Assembly: GCF_900107975.1 (NCBI RefSeq)
Contig: NZ_FNVF01000012.1
Span: 97,949-161,948 of the forward strand
Source: Paenibacillus sp. UNC499MF
GTDB taxonomy: Bacteria > Bacillota > Bacilli > Paenibacillales > NBRC-103111
Reading direction: 5' to 3'
DNA: 64,000 nucleotides
Below the pieces are notes generated by a model. The model had not been told where the DNA came from, made no database searches, and saw only the letters and a program-made list of their open reading frames with translations. A program made the translations under genes and the position numbers. The number at the start of each line of letters is the position of its first letter. Position 1 is the stretch's first letter. Positions 42,089-51,408 of this stretch are shown piece after piece.

Positions 42089-44644
42089 TTACTCCGGCCG
42101 GATAACCGACACGCGGTTTCTGCCTTCGTTTTTCGCCTTCTGCAGCGCATGTTCCGCCGCGTAGACGAGATCATCCGGACTGCTTCCCGGCTCCGGATAA
42201 GCCGACGCCACGCCCAGACTTACGGTGAGATAATCACCGCTGTCGCTGTGAGTCTGCGGGATTTTCATGGAGAGGACGCCGAGCCGGATCTGTTCCGCCA
42301 AATCGACGGCCTTCTCCAGTTCGGACCCCAGCCGGAGGACGAATGTCCCGCCGCTGTAACGGGCGATGACCGCTTCATTCGGCTTGCCGATCGCGACAAG
42401 GATATCCGACATCCACTGAAGGCAGGTGTCGCCTCCCTGATAGCCGTACAAGGCGTTGTAGGCTTTGAAGTGGTCGATGTCCATCAGAATGAGCGAAACG
42501 GGCATTCCCGCCGCCGCGGCACGTTCCCACTCCCTCGGGAGATTGTCGTCGAAGAAGCGGCGGTTGGGCATTTCCGTTAGGGAGTCCGTGTTGATAAACG
42601 TCTGCAGCTGGCTGCTGACCTCCGAGAACTGATCCTTCTCCCCTTCTTCTCTGCGCCGCGCGATGGCGAACAGGGAAGGCTTGCCGCCGTAAATGACGCT
42701 CGCCATCGTAATTTCAAGCTGCAGCTCTTCTCCAAGCACGGTCACGCAGATTCCGTTTATCGTGAACAGCGAAATCGCAGACACGTCCAGCTCCGCCATT
42801 TTCCCCTGCAGAACCGGCAAGAAATCGGGGTGAATGAAATCCGCCACCGCTCTGCCGGTCATCTCTTCGGGGTCGGAGGCTCCAAAAAGCTCTGCGCCCT
42901 GTTCGTTGCAGTAAACGATCCGCTTGTCCGAGATTGTGAAGAAAGCAACGGGTGAAAGCTCCATGAGCTGCAAATATCTTTTCTCGTTTTCTTTGAGAAT
43001 CCGGGAATTTTGCTGCGCCTGCTCTTCCGCCTGCCGCATCTGGTTCTCCGTCTGCTTCAGCACAATCGATTTCAGATCCGGCAGTGCTCTCAGCTCCTGG
43101 ATTTTCCACGGCAGAGAGGACGACTCTACAACCTGTCTCCATTTCTCGAACGATTTACGCGGAGACAGACGGAAGCCGTCGTTCTCCTTTAAGACGGCCT
43201 TGGCAGGATCGCCCGCCCAGTTGACGATCTGGACGACCTCGGGACGGAACCAGATGATATAATCTTTGCCGTCCGAAGACAGGGCCAGATAAAGGGCTCC
43301 GGAAGCGGTCTTTTTGTAAGCGGCCGCAGGCGGGTGTTCCTTGCTGAGCCGGGACGTATGATACTCGTAATCCTCGGCTTGTCTGGACATCCAGAACGCC
43401 AGTTCCCGGATCTGCTCTGTTTCCGGAGCGGCGCCGAATACCATCAGCTTGTCCTTGTAGCTGACTGCGACACCGGACGCGTTCATTACCTGCAGAAGCG
43501 ATTTTTCTTCGAGTTTAAGCTGCTCCATGACACGGTTTGCGCTGGTATTTCCGATAAAAATATTGGAAATCCGGTTAGCCCTCGTCTTCAGTTCAATCTC
43601 CGTCTGATAATCGTCAAGCTGCTGTCTCTGATACAGTTCACTGGAGAAAAAGAAGCCCAGGAAGTTGCACAAGTTACGGACCCGATGGGTGATATATTTC
43701 GGAGAATAGTGGTGACAGGTAACCAGCCCCCACAATTTGTTCTCATGAATAAGCGAGATCGTTGTCGTCGCTCCCACTCCCATGTTCTGCAAGTATTCGA
43801 TATGCAGCGGAGAGACGCTGCGGAGCACGGACAAGCTTAAATTAAGCGGTCTGCCGGTCGCGGGATGAAGCGTAGGGACGATCTCCACCGGCTTGTAATG
43901 CACATCGACGATCGTCCTCAGCCAGTTCCGCAAATACAGCTCGCGGGCCTGCTTAGGGATGTCCGACGCGGGATAATGGTGACCGAGAAACGGCTCCAGC
44001 CCGTTCTCTTTCGCCTCGGCGATCACCTTGCCGTTCCATTCCTCGTCGAATTCGTATACCATCACCCGGTCGTAGCCCAGCATTTCCTTGATCTGTTCGG
44101 CCGCCAGCTGGCTGGCCTCTACCCGGTTGCCCGCCCGCTTCATTTTACAGAAGAAAGCCTGAATCCATTCGTAGTCCTGAAAGGCCGGTTCTTCTTGGCC
44201 GGCGGCCGGTTCAAGTTCGAGAATTAGCGATTCTTCGCTTTCGTGCATAATCCCGTAAAAGGAGACGGGCTCGCCCCTCACTTCGATGGAGATCGTCATG
44301 TAATGCAGCTTGGAAGGATCGAACGTCCGGTTTCCGAGTTCATGCTGCAAAGCGTCAAGCTGTTGTTTGCCGACCACTTCTTCCAAGGGGAGTCCCAGAA
44401 GCTCCTCGGGAGTCCGGCCCAGAAAAAGATCGACATTCCGGCTGCATTGAACGATCAGCGGCCGTTCCGTTGTATGGGTAACGGCAAGAAGCACACCGTG
44501 CGGCTGAATCAGACCCGGAATATGAATAGGCTCCTTGTCGCAATTCGTCAGGTCAATCTCTTCATTAGGGGAAGTGAAGTTCCCTTCCGTTAAAAGAGTC
44601 CGGTTCAGAATCTCCGGGTCTCTTGGCTTGCTTGTATCCGACAT
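42089..44644 (-). CDS. bphP: Bacteriophytochrome with PAS and degenerate GGDEF domain
   Basis: An 851-residue red/far-red photoreceptor. N-terminal PAS with Cys35 (DLTNCDKEPIHIPG) that should bind biliverdin; GAF domain with PASDIPKQAR (Asp228); PHY domain with the tongue motif PRKSF; a further PAS (about 570-690); and a C-terminal GGDEF-type domain. In that last domain RYSGGTFVLRL replaces the usual RYGGDEF, so the active-site acidic pair is lost (checked on the nucleotides). It follows the heme oxygenase gene by 23 nt, so pigment and receptor are made together. Confidence 0.93.
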   Translation of the reverse strand: MSDTSKPRDPEILNRTLLTEGNFTSPNEEIDLTNCDKEPIHIPGLIQPHGVLLAVTHTTERPLIVQCSRNVDLFLGRTPEELLGLPLEEVVGKQQLDALQHELGNRTFDPSKLHYMTISIEVRGEPVSFYGIMHESEESLILELEPAAGQEEPAFQDYEWIQAFFCKMKRAGNRVEASQLAAEQIKEMLGYDRVMVYEFDEEWNGKVIAEAKENGLEPFLGHHYPASDIPKQARELYLRNWLRTIVDVHYKPVEIVPTLHPATGRPLNLSLSVLRSVSPLHIEYLQNMGVGATTTISLIHENKLWGLVTCHHYSPKYITHRVRNLCNFLGFFFSSELYQRQQLDDYQTEIELKTRANRISNIFIGNTSANRVMEQLKLEEKSLLQVMNASGVAVSYKDKLMVFGAAPETEQIRELAFWMSRQAEDYEYHTSRLSKEHPPAAAYKKTASGALYLALSSDGKDYIIWFRPEVVQIVNWAGDPAKAVLKENDGFRLSPRKSFEKWRQVVESSSLPWKIQELRALPDLKSIVLKQTENQMRQAEEQAQQNSRILKENEKRYLQLMELSPVAFFTISDKRIVYCNEQGAELFGASDPEEMTGRAVADFIHPDFLPVLQGKMAELDVSAISLFTINGICVTVLGEELQLEITMASVIYGGKPSLFAIARRREEGEKDQFSEVSSQLQTFINTDSLTEMPNRRFFDDNLPREWERAAAAGMPVSLILMDIDHFKAYNALYGYQGGDTCLQWMSDILVAIGKPNEAVIARYSGGTFVLRLGSELEKAVDLAEQIRLGVLSMKIPQTHSDSGDYLTVSLGVASAYPEPGSSPDDLVYAAEHALQKAKNEGRNRVSVIRPE

Positions 44645-44667
44645 AAAGGCATCCGCCCCTTATTTAT

Positions 44668-45279
44668 TTAAATTACAGCCTCATTTGCGGCCGGGGCTTC
44701 CTTCAGCCATTTATCCAGAAGGATAAAGGTTTCCTTGGCGGCGGCCACAACCTGTTCCTGCTCTTCTTCCTTCACATTCTCCAAAAGAAACTCGCGGAAT
44801 TCGGTCCACTTGGTCCGGACATCCGCTCCATAACTGCTGAAATAACGCCCGTTCACTTCGGGATCTACCGAAAGAACCGCTCGCAGCTGTTTCGTAATTA
44901 ACTGCCCGCCGAGCGTAGAGCCTTCCAGTACGTACAAATAACCGAGCGCACGGGGTAAAGTGGAGACATCCGGAATGCCGGCGCACAGCGGCAGGTCCTC
45001 GATTTGCCCTTTTGTCAGGCCAAGCTGCTCCAAGTCGCTTTCGAGAAGGGGCGCTTTCCGGCGGGATTCGATATCGAAACCGCGTTCCTCCCATTCCGGA
45101 AGCGTGCCGAGCGCTTTTTCCGACGGCAGAATAAAGCCGTAAAACTTCTTCAGATAAGCTTTATAGGTTTCGAGCGTCAAAGATTTATTCATAATCGCTT
45201 TCGCATACGCGTTCTGTTCGATCTGGTCGTGAAAGGACGCCGTTTCTTCCCTTAAGCGGCTGACGATAGTAGTTGTCAT
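44668..45279 (-). CDS. bphO: Heme oxygenase (biliverdin-producing)
   Basis: A 203-residue HemO-type enzyme that opens heme to biliverdin, the chromophore of the downstream phytochrome. The proximal histidine is His17 in ASFHDQIE, and the distal helix glycines are in LYVLEGSTLGGQLI. It is the first gene of the bphO-bphP operon. The fit to the HugZ-unrelated, phytochrome-linked group is good. Confidence 0.93.
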   Translation of the reverse strand: MTTTIVSRLREETASFHDQIEQNAYAKAIMNKSLTLETYKAYLKKFYGFILPSEKALGTLPEWEERGFDIESRRKAPLLESDLEQLGLTKGQIEDLPLCAGIPDVSTLPRALGYLYVLEGSTLGGQLITKQLRAVLSVDPEVNGRYFSSYGADVRTKWTEFREFLLENVKEEEQEQVVAAAKETFILLDKWLKEAPAANEAVI

Positions 45280-45446
45280 TATGATTTCCCCTTATCCTTT
45301 TTTTATAATGATAGCAAAAGCACGGAATAAAAGCATCCGCGGCGTCCCCTCGCCTAACGGAAATCACCCGTATCCGGCTTGCGCGACACATACCCGTCGT
45401 GTCCGGCCGGGAAATCGGGAAATGTTCGGATACTTTCCCTGGAAAT

Positions 45447-45475
45447 AAAAAAATCCGCGCGTTCCGCGGATTTTT
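45447..45475 (-). terminator. Terminator of kimA
   Basis: AATCCGCG / CGCGGATT stem flanked by A- and T-runs. Confidence 0.85.
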
Positions 45476-45486
45476 CGAGCAATTTC

Positions 45487-47304
45487 TTACTTGTTCAAAT
45501 GGTAAGGAACCGTTGAAATGACCACATCTTTGCGGTTAAACAGGTAAGCTCTGAGCAGCAGACTGGTCTGGTTATGCAGAATGTGCTGCCACCAGTGTTT
45601 CGTGATAAACTGCGGAATCAGCACGGTAATATGGTCGGTTTCCGCCGTTTTCCACTCCACCGTATCGACAAACTTGAGGAGCGGCCGGATAATGCTGCGA
45701 TAACTCGAACGAAGTACGATCAGCCGCACGCCCGGGTCCCATTCCGCCCACTTCTTCTCCATGCGCTCGATATCTTCATCGTTAAAACCGACATAGACGG
45801 CCACCACGTTATCCGTAACGGATTTGGCGTAGCCGAGCGATTGCTTCACGACTTGAGTGATTCCGGCGATCGGGACGACAATCGTGTTGCCTTTGATCAG
45901 CGGTTTGTCGCGTGAAAGGTCGATGCGGAGCTGATCGGCCGTATTTTCGTAATGCCGTTTGGTCTGGATAAAAATAAAGATGACCAGCGGCAGAAAGAAA
46001 AACACCATCCAGATCTGGCTGAACTTCGTGAATACAAAAATCAGGGAAATCGTCAATGTCGTCAGCATGCCGATCGTGTTGACGATAAACCGGCCGAGCC
46101 AGCCGGAAGGTCTAAGCTTCATCCAGCGGACCATCATTCCGAGCTGGGAAAGCGTGAAGGGGATGAAGACCCCCAGAGCGTACAGAGGGATCAGGTTCTC
46201 GGTGTCGCCGTTGAACACGATAACGAGCAGAGCCGACAAGACGCCCAGATTGATGATCCCGTTCGAAAACCCGAGACGGTCGCCGCGGACCATAAACATC
46301 CGGGGCATGAATTTATCCTTAGCCAGCATAAAAGCAAGCAGCGGAAAAGCCGAATACGCCGTATTGGCGGCCAGAAACAAGATCAGCGCCGTAACGCCCT
46401 GAATAAAATAATAGATAAATCCGCGTCCGAAGGTCGCGTTCGCGATTTGCGAGACGACGGTTTCTTTCTCGCTCGGAGCAATGCCGTACCAGTACGCGAG
46501 AAGGCTGATTCCGATGAACATGGCACCGAGAATCGTGCCCATCATGACCAGCGTCGCCGCCGCGTTGCGCTCGGCCGGTTTTTTGAAGTTCGGGATGGCG
46601 TTGGAGACCGCTTCAACCCCGGTCAGCGCCGAACAGCCCGAACTGAAGGCTTTCAAGATCAGAAACAGGCTGATATTCGATACGGTCGTACTCATTTCGG
46701 GAACAGCGGCATGAACGCCGCCGGTGAAGTATTTGACCACGCCGGAAACGATCAGCACAAAGATTGAAATGACGAATAAATAGACTGGCAGAGCAAGCAC
46801 CGACGCGGATTCCGTGATGCCCCTCAAGTTCATGATCGTCAGAAAAAGGATCATCGTCAGAGCGATCAGCACCCGGTGATCGTGCAGGGACGGAAACGCC
46901 GACGTAATGGCATCGGTTCCCGCGGAAGAACTCACGGCCACCGTGAGGATGTAATCCACGAGCAGCGAGCCCCCGGCCAGCAGGCCGGTATGAACGCCGA
47001 GATTGTTTTTCGCGACGATATAGGCGCCGCCCCCCGTAGGATAGGCAAAGATGGTCTGCCGGTAGGACAAGATGAGAATAAGCAGCAGACCGAGTACCCC
47101 GAGTGAAATGGGAACCGAATACCAAAGTGCCGTAAAGCCCGCGGCCATCAGAACGATCAGAATTTGCTCTGTCCCATACGCGACGGAGGAAAGCGCGTCG
47201 GAAGACAGGACGGCAAGTGCCTTCAGCTTGTTAAGCTTCTCTCCTTCAATCTCCGCGCTTTTCATGGGACGTCCGATTAGCAGTCTTTTAAATTTACCGA
47301 CCAT
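45487..47304 (-). CDS. kimA: KimA-type potassium importer (KUP/APC superfamily)
   Basis: A 605-residue high-affinity K+/H+ symporter with 12 TM helices and a cytoplasmic C-terminal domain. The N-terminus LNKLKALAVLSSDALSSVAYGTEQILIVL and the stretch YPTGGGAYIVAKNNLG are nearly diagnostic for KimA/YdaO. The C-terminus ends HWWQHILHNQTSLLLRAYLF. In Bacillus subtilis the gene is controlled by a c-di-AMP riboswitch; here the leader has a terminator but no ydaO consensus I could recognise. Length equals that of the B. subtilis protein. Confidence 0.9.
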   Translation of the reverse strand: MVGKFKRLLIGRPMKSAEIEGEKLNKLKALAVLSSDALSSVAYGTEQILIVLMAAGFTALWYSVPISLGVLGLLLILILSYRQTIFAYPTGGGAYIVAKNNLGVHTGLLAGGSLLVDYILTVAVSSSAGTDAITSAFPSLHDHRVLIALTMILFLTIMNLRGITESASVLALPVYLFVISIFVLIVSGVVKYFTGGVHAAVPEMSTTVSNISLFLILKAFSSGCSALTGVEAVSNAIPNFKKPAERNAAATLVMMGTILGAMFIGISLLAYWYGIAPSEKETVVSQIANATFGRGFIYYFIQGVTALILFLAANTAYSAFPLLAFMLAKDKFMPRMFMVRGDRLGFSNGIINLGVLSALLVIVFNGDTENLIPLYALGVFIPFTLSQLGMMVRWMKLRPSGWLGRFIVNTIGMLTTLTISLIFVFTKFSQIWMVFFFLPLVIFIFIQTKRHYENTADQLRIDLSRDKPLIKGNTIVVPIAGITQVVKQSLGYAKSVTDNVVAVYVGFNDEDIERMEKKWAEWDPGVRLIVLRSSYRSIIRPLLKFVDTVEWKTAETDHITVLIPQFITKHWWQHILHNQTSLLLRAYLFNRKDVVISTVPYHLNK

Positions 47305-47431
47305 GGCGATACTTCCTCTCCATTTTCTTCTGCCCTGAACGTCTTTGCTTCACAGCGTATGTCCCGCTTTTCAGGTTATTATTTTATTTTTAACGCCGGG
47401 ATATCCAATTAAAAACAAAAAATTCGGGATC

Positions 47432-47463
47432 AAAAAACCGCGGGAACGAGACATTCCGGCGGT
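47432..47463 (-). terminator. Terminator upstream of kimA
   Basis: ACCGC-C-GGAA / TTCC-C-GCGGT followed by TTTTTT on the minus strand, about 130 nt before the kimA start; it ends the ArsR transcript or attenuates kimA. Confidence 0.75.
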
Positions 47464-47491
47464 ATGGGTACGCAGTGTATGAAACTGTTCA

Positions 47492-47542
47492 GCCATTGCG
47501 GCCTTAGCAAATTAAGTATAGCCACCTTAAGGCGGCGATGGC
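47492..47542. repeat. Imperfect 15-bp inverted repeat in the kimA leader
   Basis: GCCATTGCGGCCTTA and TAAGGCGGCGATGGC pair over 15 positions with one G-T and one G-G mismatch (plus strand). Confidence 0.6.
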
Positions 47543-47668
47543 GGAAGATATAGGCGTAAAATCGCGCATTGCAGGTCATTTTGACTTGAAAAAAGGGCTT
47601 TTTTTCGGCCGCCCGCTTCTGAAGCTTCTTTTTTGACCGGTTTACGTGTCATACGGCGGGCTAACGTT

Positions 47669-48577
47669 TTAAACTTGCAAAATAGAATCGAGCTGATATT
47701 TCAATCTCTCCGACAACCCCGGACGTAAGGCCAGGAAAGTGGCATCGTCGGTAAGATGAACACTGACAAGCCCCGCCATGCGGAGGGTCATGAGGTGGTG
47801 GTGGACATTCCCTTTTGCCCCGCCGACCGCTTTCGTTATGTCTGTGAACGATCTTCTTTCAACGGACAAAAGCTTCAAAATCTCCAGTCTTTTTTCGTCG
47901 GACAAAGCTTTCGCGGCAGCGGAAACCGTAAAGATATCGGGCTTCTCAATATCATGAGGATACAAAACATTGATTTTGTCTTTAAGGACGGCAAACGTGT
48001 TCAGAGGCCGGAAATGATACGCCGGGATGAGATGAACTTTACGGATCGCGGTGAGTTCGATACGCATTCCGGTCACGAAAGTCTCCACGATATCCTCCGC
48101 TTTTTTGCCTGTGCGCACCTCCTCTTCTACCTCCCGAGCTCCTTTTCTTAAAGCATCCATGCCCGTCCACCGGGCCATATACTTCTCCTGCCAGACAGCG
48201 AGCAACTCCGTGAACAGATCTCTTTGTTCCCCCAAATGGAGCCAAACGGGATTTTTGCCGTCCGCCATATAGGATGCGAGCCGCTCGTACAGCTCTCCCG
48301 CCGAAAGCGCACTTACCCATTCCAGGAAGATATCCATAGAAGCCGCGTCCGGGCACTGATCTACCAGCACCGAGAGCAGATCGACGAACGTAAGATCGTC
48401 CAGCGCGTCCAGCTTTTCGAGATAAGAAGGTTCCATAATATCCCGAACTTGCCGATGCCAGGAAGGTCCGACGTACAAATATTTAATGTTCTGCCTTCTT
48501 TTATATAAAAGAAAGCTGAGCAGACACTCGTGAACCGGTGAGAATGCGGTTTCGATCTCGTAGGTCATATTCTTCAA
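47669..48577 (-). CDS. ArsR-type winged-helix regulator with long N-terminal domain
   Basis: A 302-residue regulator. The C-terminal 90 residues are a winged HTH (AAAKALSDEKRLEILKLLSVERRSFTDITKAVGGAKGNVHHHLMTLRMAGLV). The N-terminal 200 residues are helical and acidic (DIMEPSYLEKLDALDDLTFVDLLSVL) and of unknown ligand. It is divergent from an MFS exporter gene, so it may control that gene. Confidence 0.87.
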   Translation of the reverse strand: MKNMTYEIETAFSPVHECLLSFLLYKRRQNIKYLYVGPSWHRQVRDIMEPSYLEKLDALDDLTFVDLLSVLVDQCPDAASMDIFLEWVSALSAGELYERLASYMADGKNPVWLHLGEQRDLFTELLAVWQEKYMARWTGMDALRKGAREVEEEVRTGKKAEDIVETFVTGMRIELTAIRKVHLIPAYHFRPLNTFAVLKDKINVLYPHDIEKPDIFTVSAAAKALSDEKRLEILKLLSVERRSFTDITKAVGGAKGNVHHHLMTLRMAGLVSVHLTDDATFLALRPGLSERLKYQLDSILQV

Positions 48578-48763
48578 ACCCCTCTCGCGAACTTCGATAC
48601 GAATAGATTACCATATCCGGCAGACTTATCCTAACGGTTATGGAATTAAACGAATATAAAGTTGTTTTTGTTTTGCAGACTTATATTTTTAGTTCTTGTT
48701 TCATTGAACACTATATGCTATTTTATAACTATCACTCATTCTGGAAAAAAAAGGAGCCCGCAT

Positions 48764-50038
48764 ATGCAAACGCATACCCTGCTCGGTTTGTTCAAAAACC
48801 GCAATTATGCCTATCTTTTCGGGGCACAGCTTCTGTCGCAGATCGGCTCGGTTACCGGGCTCACGGCCTTCGCTTTCTATATGCTGGACAAATTCGGCAA
48901 TCAGCCCGTTTATGCGACGGTAACGGAGATGATGTATTCCCTTCCCACCCTGTTCCTCTTCTTCCTGACCGGCGTCGCGGCGGACCGGTTCGACCGCCAA
49001 AAAATCGCGGTAAGCTGCGATGCCGTCAACGCCGTGCTGAGCCTGCTTCTGCTCGGGGCAATCGTGTGGGGCTGGATGCCTCTCGTTTTCGCCCTCTTGT
49101 TTATCCGGAGCGCCGTCAGCAAAATGTTTCAACCCGCGAATGCGGCGTTGGTACGCGGCGTGCTTCAACCCGCGCAAATGCCGGAGGCCATGGGCATGAA
49201 CCAGATGCTGATGAGTGCCTTCGTTTTGCTAGGTACCAGTCTGGGGGCCGTAAGCTATTGGTACTCCGGCATTCTCGGGTCCGTCGCGATTGATGCGGCA
49301 AGCTTTGCCGTCTCGGCTCTGCTTATCGTGCGGTGCAATATTTCTCAAGAAGCGCGGCAGCCTAACGGACCCGCTTCCTTGCGAATGCTTAAACTCAAAC
49401 AGGTAGGCGAAGATTTCACCAGCGGGCTCCTTTACGTCCGGCGTCACTCCATCGTGCTATCACTGCTGGCCGGCATTCTTATTCTCGGACTGGCAAACGG
49501 AGGCGGCAGCGTCATGTACCTGTTCAGCCTCAAATACAAGCTGGCCCCGGATACTTACGAATCACTGCAGATCGGGATGACTGCCGTACTCGGCGCCGGC
49601 ATGCTGTTCGGCAGTATCGTTTCCGTCCGGCTGGCCAAAAAAATCCCGCTGTACGGCATGATTATCGCCAGCTTCTTCCTGGGCGCCGTTACCCACTTCC
49701 TGCAGGCGCTGGCGGAGGATACGGTCACGTTCATGGCTCTCTATCTGCTGTACGCGTTATCCATCCCCCTCTGCAACGTCGCTTTCTTCGGCTGGCTCGC
49801 CCAGGTGACCGAAGACCGCATGATGGGCCGGGTCCAGGCGCTCATTCAGCCGATTATGATGCTGACGTTCACAGCTATGCAGGCATGGATTGCCTACGCT
49901 TTTCCCGCACAGCTCTCTATCGAGTCCATTTTTTACGTCGTGGGAGCCGCCGAACTGGCGTTGGGCTTGTTTTACCTGCTCGTGCTTCCTCCTCTGGCGA
50001 AGAAAAGAGCGGCCCAAGCGGCGGAACAAGCCGTATGA
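48764..50038 (+). CDS. MFS exporter (EntS/MefA-like)
   Basis: A 424-residue major facilitator of the MFS_3 group. It begins TLLGLFKNRNYAYLFGAQLLSQIGS and has the loop motif GVAADRFDRQKIAVS. These are 12-TM exporters of drugs or siderophores. ATG 48764 follows AAGGAG by 8 nt. It is divergent from the ArsR-type regulator. Substrate unknown. Confidence 0.88.
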   Translation: MQTHTLLGLFKNRNYAYLFGAQLLSQIGSVTGLTAFAFYMLDKFGNQPVYATVTEMMYSLPTLFLFFLTGVAADRFDRQKIAVSCDAVNAVLSLLLLGAIVWGWMPLVFALLFIRSAVSKMFQPANAALVRGVLQPAQMPEAMGMNQMLMSAFVLLGTSLGAVSYWYSGILGSVAIDAASFAVSALLIVRCNISQEARQPNGPASLRMLKLKQVGEDFTSGLLYVRRHSIVLSLLAGILILGLANGGGSVMYLFSLKYKLAPDTYESLQIGMTAVLGAGMLFGSIVSVRLAKKIPLYGMIIASFFLGAVTHFLQALAEDTVTFMALYLLYALSIPLCNVAFFGWLAQVTEDRMMGRVQALIQPIMMLTFTAMQAWIAYAFPAQLSIESIFYVVGAAELALGLFYLLVLPPLAKKRAAQAAEQAV

Positions 50039-50324
50039 CCGACTAGTTCCCGAGCCTACCCCGTCCACAGAAGCCCTGCTTCTCTGCTTTTCCGCGCCGC
50101 CGATATTTCCAGCCCAGGATAATGCGGCGCACGACGGCGGAGGCGTCCCACAGGGCGGAAACCCGCCTGATCCTATTGCGCGGAAAATGTCCGCTCGTTT
50201 ATGTCACACCGGGTTGCGGCATAACCGTGCAAATTGACCCGGAAGACCAAAAAAGACAGGAACTCATCGGCTCCTGTCTTTGGCAGGCACGGTTTCCCCG
50301 TCCGCCCTGTATTCGTGCTTCTTC
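50039..50324. other. Intergenic region
   Basis: About 285 bp between convergent genes, GC-rich with no supported gene; only the DeoR terminator at 50249-50282 is recognisable. Confidence 0.5.
50249..50282 (-). terminator. Terminator of the DeoR-family gene
   Basis: AAAGACAGGA / TCCTGTCTTT stem with T-run on the minus strand. Confidence 0.85.
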
Positions 50325-51095
50325 TTATGGACTTATCCGCATTTCGATGCCGAGCGCCTCGACACTGTCGATCCAATCCCGCGGGCAGCCCGAATCGGTG
50401 ATCACCATCGAAAATTCCTCCAGCTTGGCCACGCGGGCAAATGTCGTTACGCCGAATTTTGTATGGTCGGCAACGAGAATGGATTCTTCCGCCCGCTGCA
50501 TAATTTTCTGCGAAAGAAGAGCTTCATCCAAATGATAATCGGTTATCCCGTCAACCAGCGAAATCCCTCCAACCGAGATAAACGCCTTGTTTACCTTAAA
50601 CTGATCAAGCAGCCGATCCGTCAAAGCGCCCGTCGCAGCCTGATAATGCCGGTTGATTTCACCTCCGGCAAAAATGATTTTGCCCGCAAACATATCCATC
50701 GCGGCCGTCAACACCGGCACGGAATGCGTAATCAGCGTCACGTCGGGGCGATTCCCGAGATGACGCAAAATTTCGAGCGTCGTTGTTCCGTTATCCAGTA
50801 TGACGGTTTCGCCGTCCCGGATCAGGGAAGCCGCAAGCTTGCCGACGGAGGCTTTCTCATCGCGCATCATTTGCGCACGCTTAAGAAACGGCGGCTCGAT
50901 CCGGTCGGATCGCACTTTTACGGCGCCGCCGTATACTTTGCGCAGCCTGCCTTCTTTTTCCAGGCGATCCAAATCTCTGCGCACCGTTTCCGTAGACACG
51001 TTAAATTCGGCGGAAAGCAGATGAACCTGAACCTTTCCTTCCATTTCCAGCTGTTTTAAAATCGTACTCCTTCTGTCTTCATAAGTTAAGGACAT
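50325..51095 (-). CDS. DeoR/GlpR-family transcriptional regulator
   Basis: A 256-residue repressor. The N-terminal HTH is VQVHLLSAEFNVSTETVRRDLDRLEKEG; the sugar-phosphate-binding DeoRC domain has LDNGTTTLEIL, FISVGGISLVDGITDYHLDEA and VADHTKFGVTTFARV. It is divergent from an EamA transporter gene and probably controls it. Confidence 0.92.
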   Translation of the reverse strand: MSLTYEDRRSTILKQLEMEGKVQVHLLSAEFNVSTETVRRDLDRLEKEGRLRKVYGGAVKVRSDRIEPPFLKRAQMMRDEKASVGKLAASLIRDGETVILDNGTTTLEILRHLGNRPDVTLITHSVPVLTAAMDMFAGKIIFAGGEINRHYQAATGALTDRLLDQFKVNKAFISVGGISLVDGITDYHLDEALLSQKIMQRAEESILVADHTKFGVTTFARVAKLEEFSMVITDSGCPRDWIDSVEALGIEMRISP

Positions 51096-51408
51096 AAACG
51101 GCCTCCGGTAACAATTTTTCCCTAATTCATGTTGAATGTTGTTGTTTTACCTCAGTTTAAAAGCAGCTATGCCTTCTGTCAACTTTCCGATGCGTCCCGC
51201 CCTCATCACGAGTAGTCTGTACTCCACAGCAGGATCGAAGAACGAAGGCTTAATAAAAAATTCTGTTTTCACATTGACAGCTCCGATACTCAAGCATACA
51301 ATTACACTTAAATCCACATCAATATTCATAATACATCAAACAAACAACATCGGCTCTGTGATTAAAAATCAAAATCTCCGGGCAGATGACAGCTATGGAG
51401 ATGATTGT
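51096..51408. other. Divergent promoter region of the DeoR and EamA genes
   Basis: About 310 bp. GTTGTTGTTTT (near 51138) and CAAACAAACAAC (51337) may be an inverted pair of DeoR-type sites; the match is weak. No gene seen. Confidence 0.35.

Larger units (their letters stand above)
47305..47668 (-). promoter_or_regulatory. kimA leader region
   Basis: About 364 bp. It holds a minus-strand terminator hairpin (47432-47463) and a 15-bp imperfect hairpin (47492-47542) that contains the near-palindrome GCCGCCTTAAGGTGGC on the minus strand. It also has weak T-runs after the ArsR gene (47590-47640). No ORF. The layout could be an attenuator of kimA. Confidence 0.5.

Noticed and set aside
47492..47542. 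Independent small RNA gene
   Set aside because: The hairpin lacks its own promoter and T-run on either side; better treated as part of the kimA leader.
47464..47640. Standard ydaO (c-di-AMP) riboswitch before kimA
   Set aside because: I looked for the conserved GGGGAACC and GGGGTGAATC-like elements on the minus strand and did not find them; only an unexplained structured leader is claimed.
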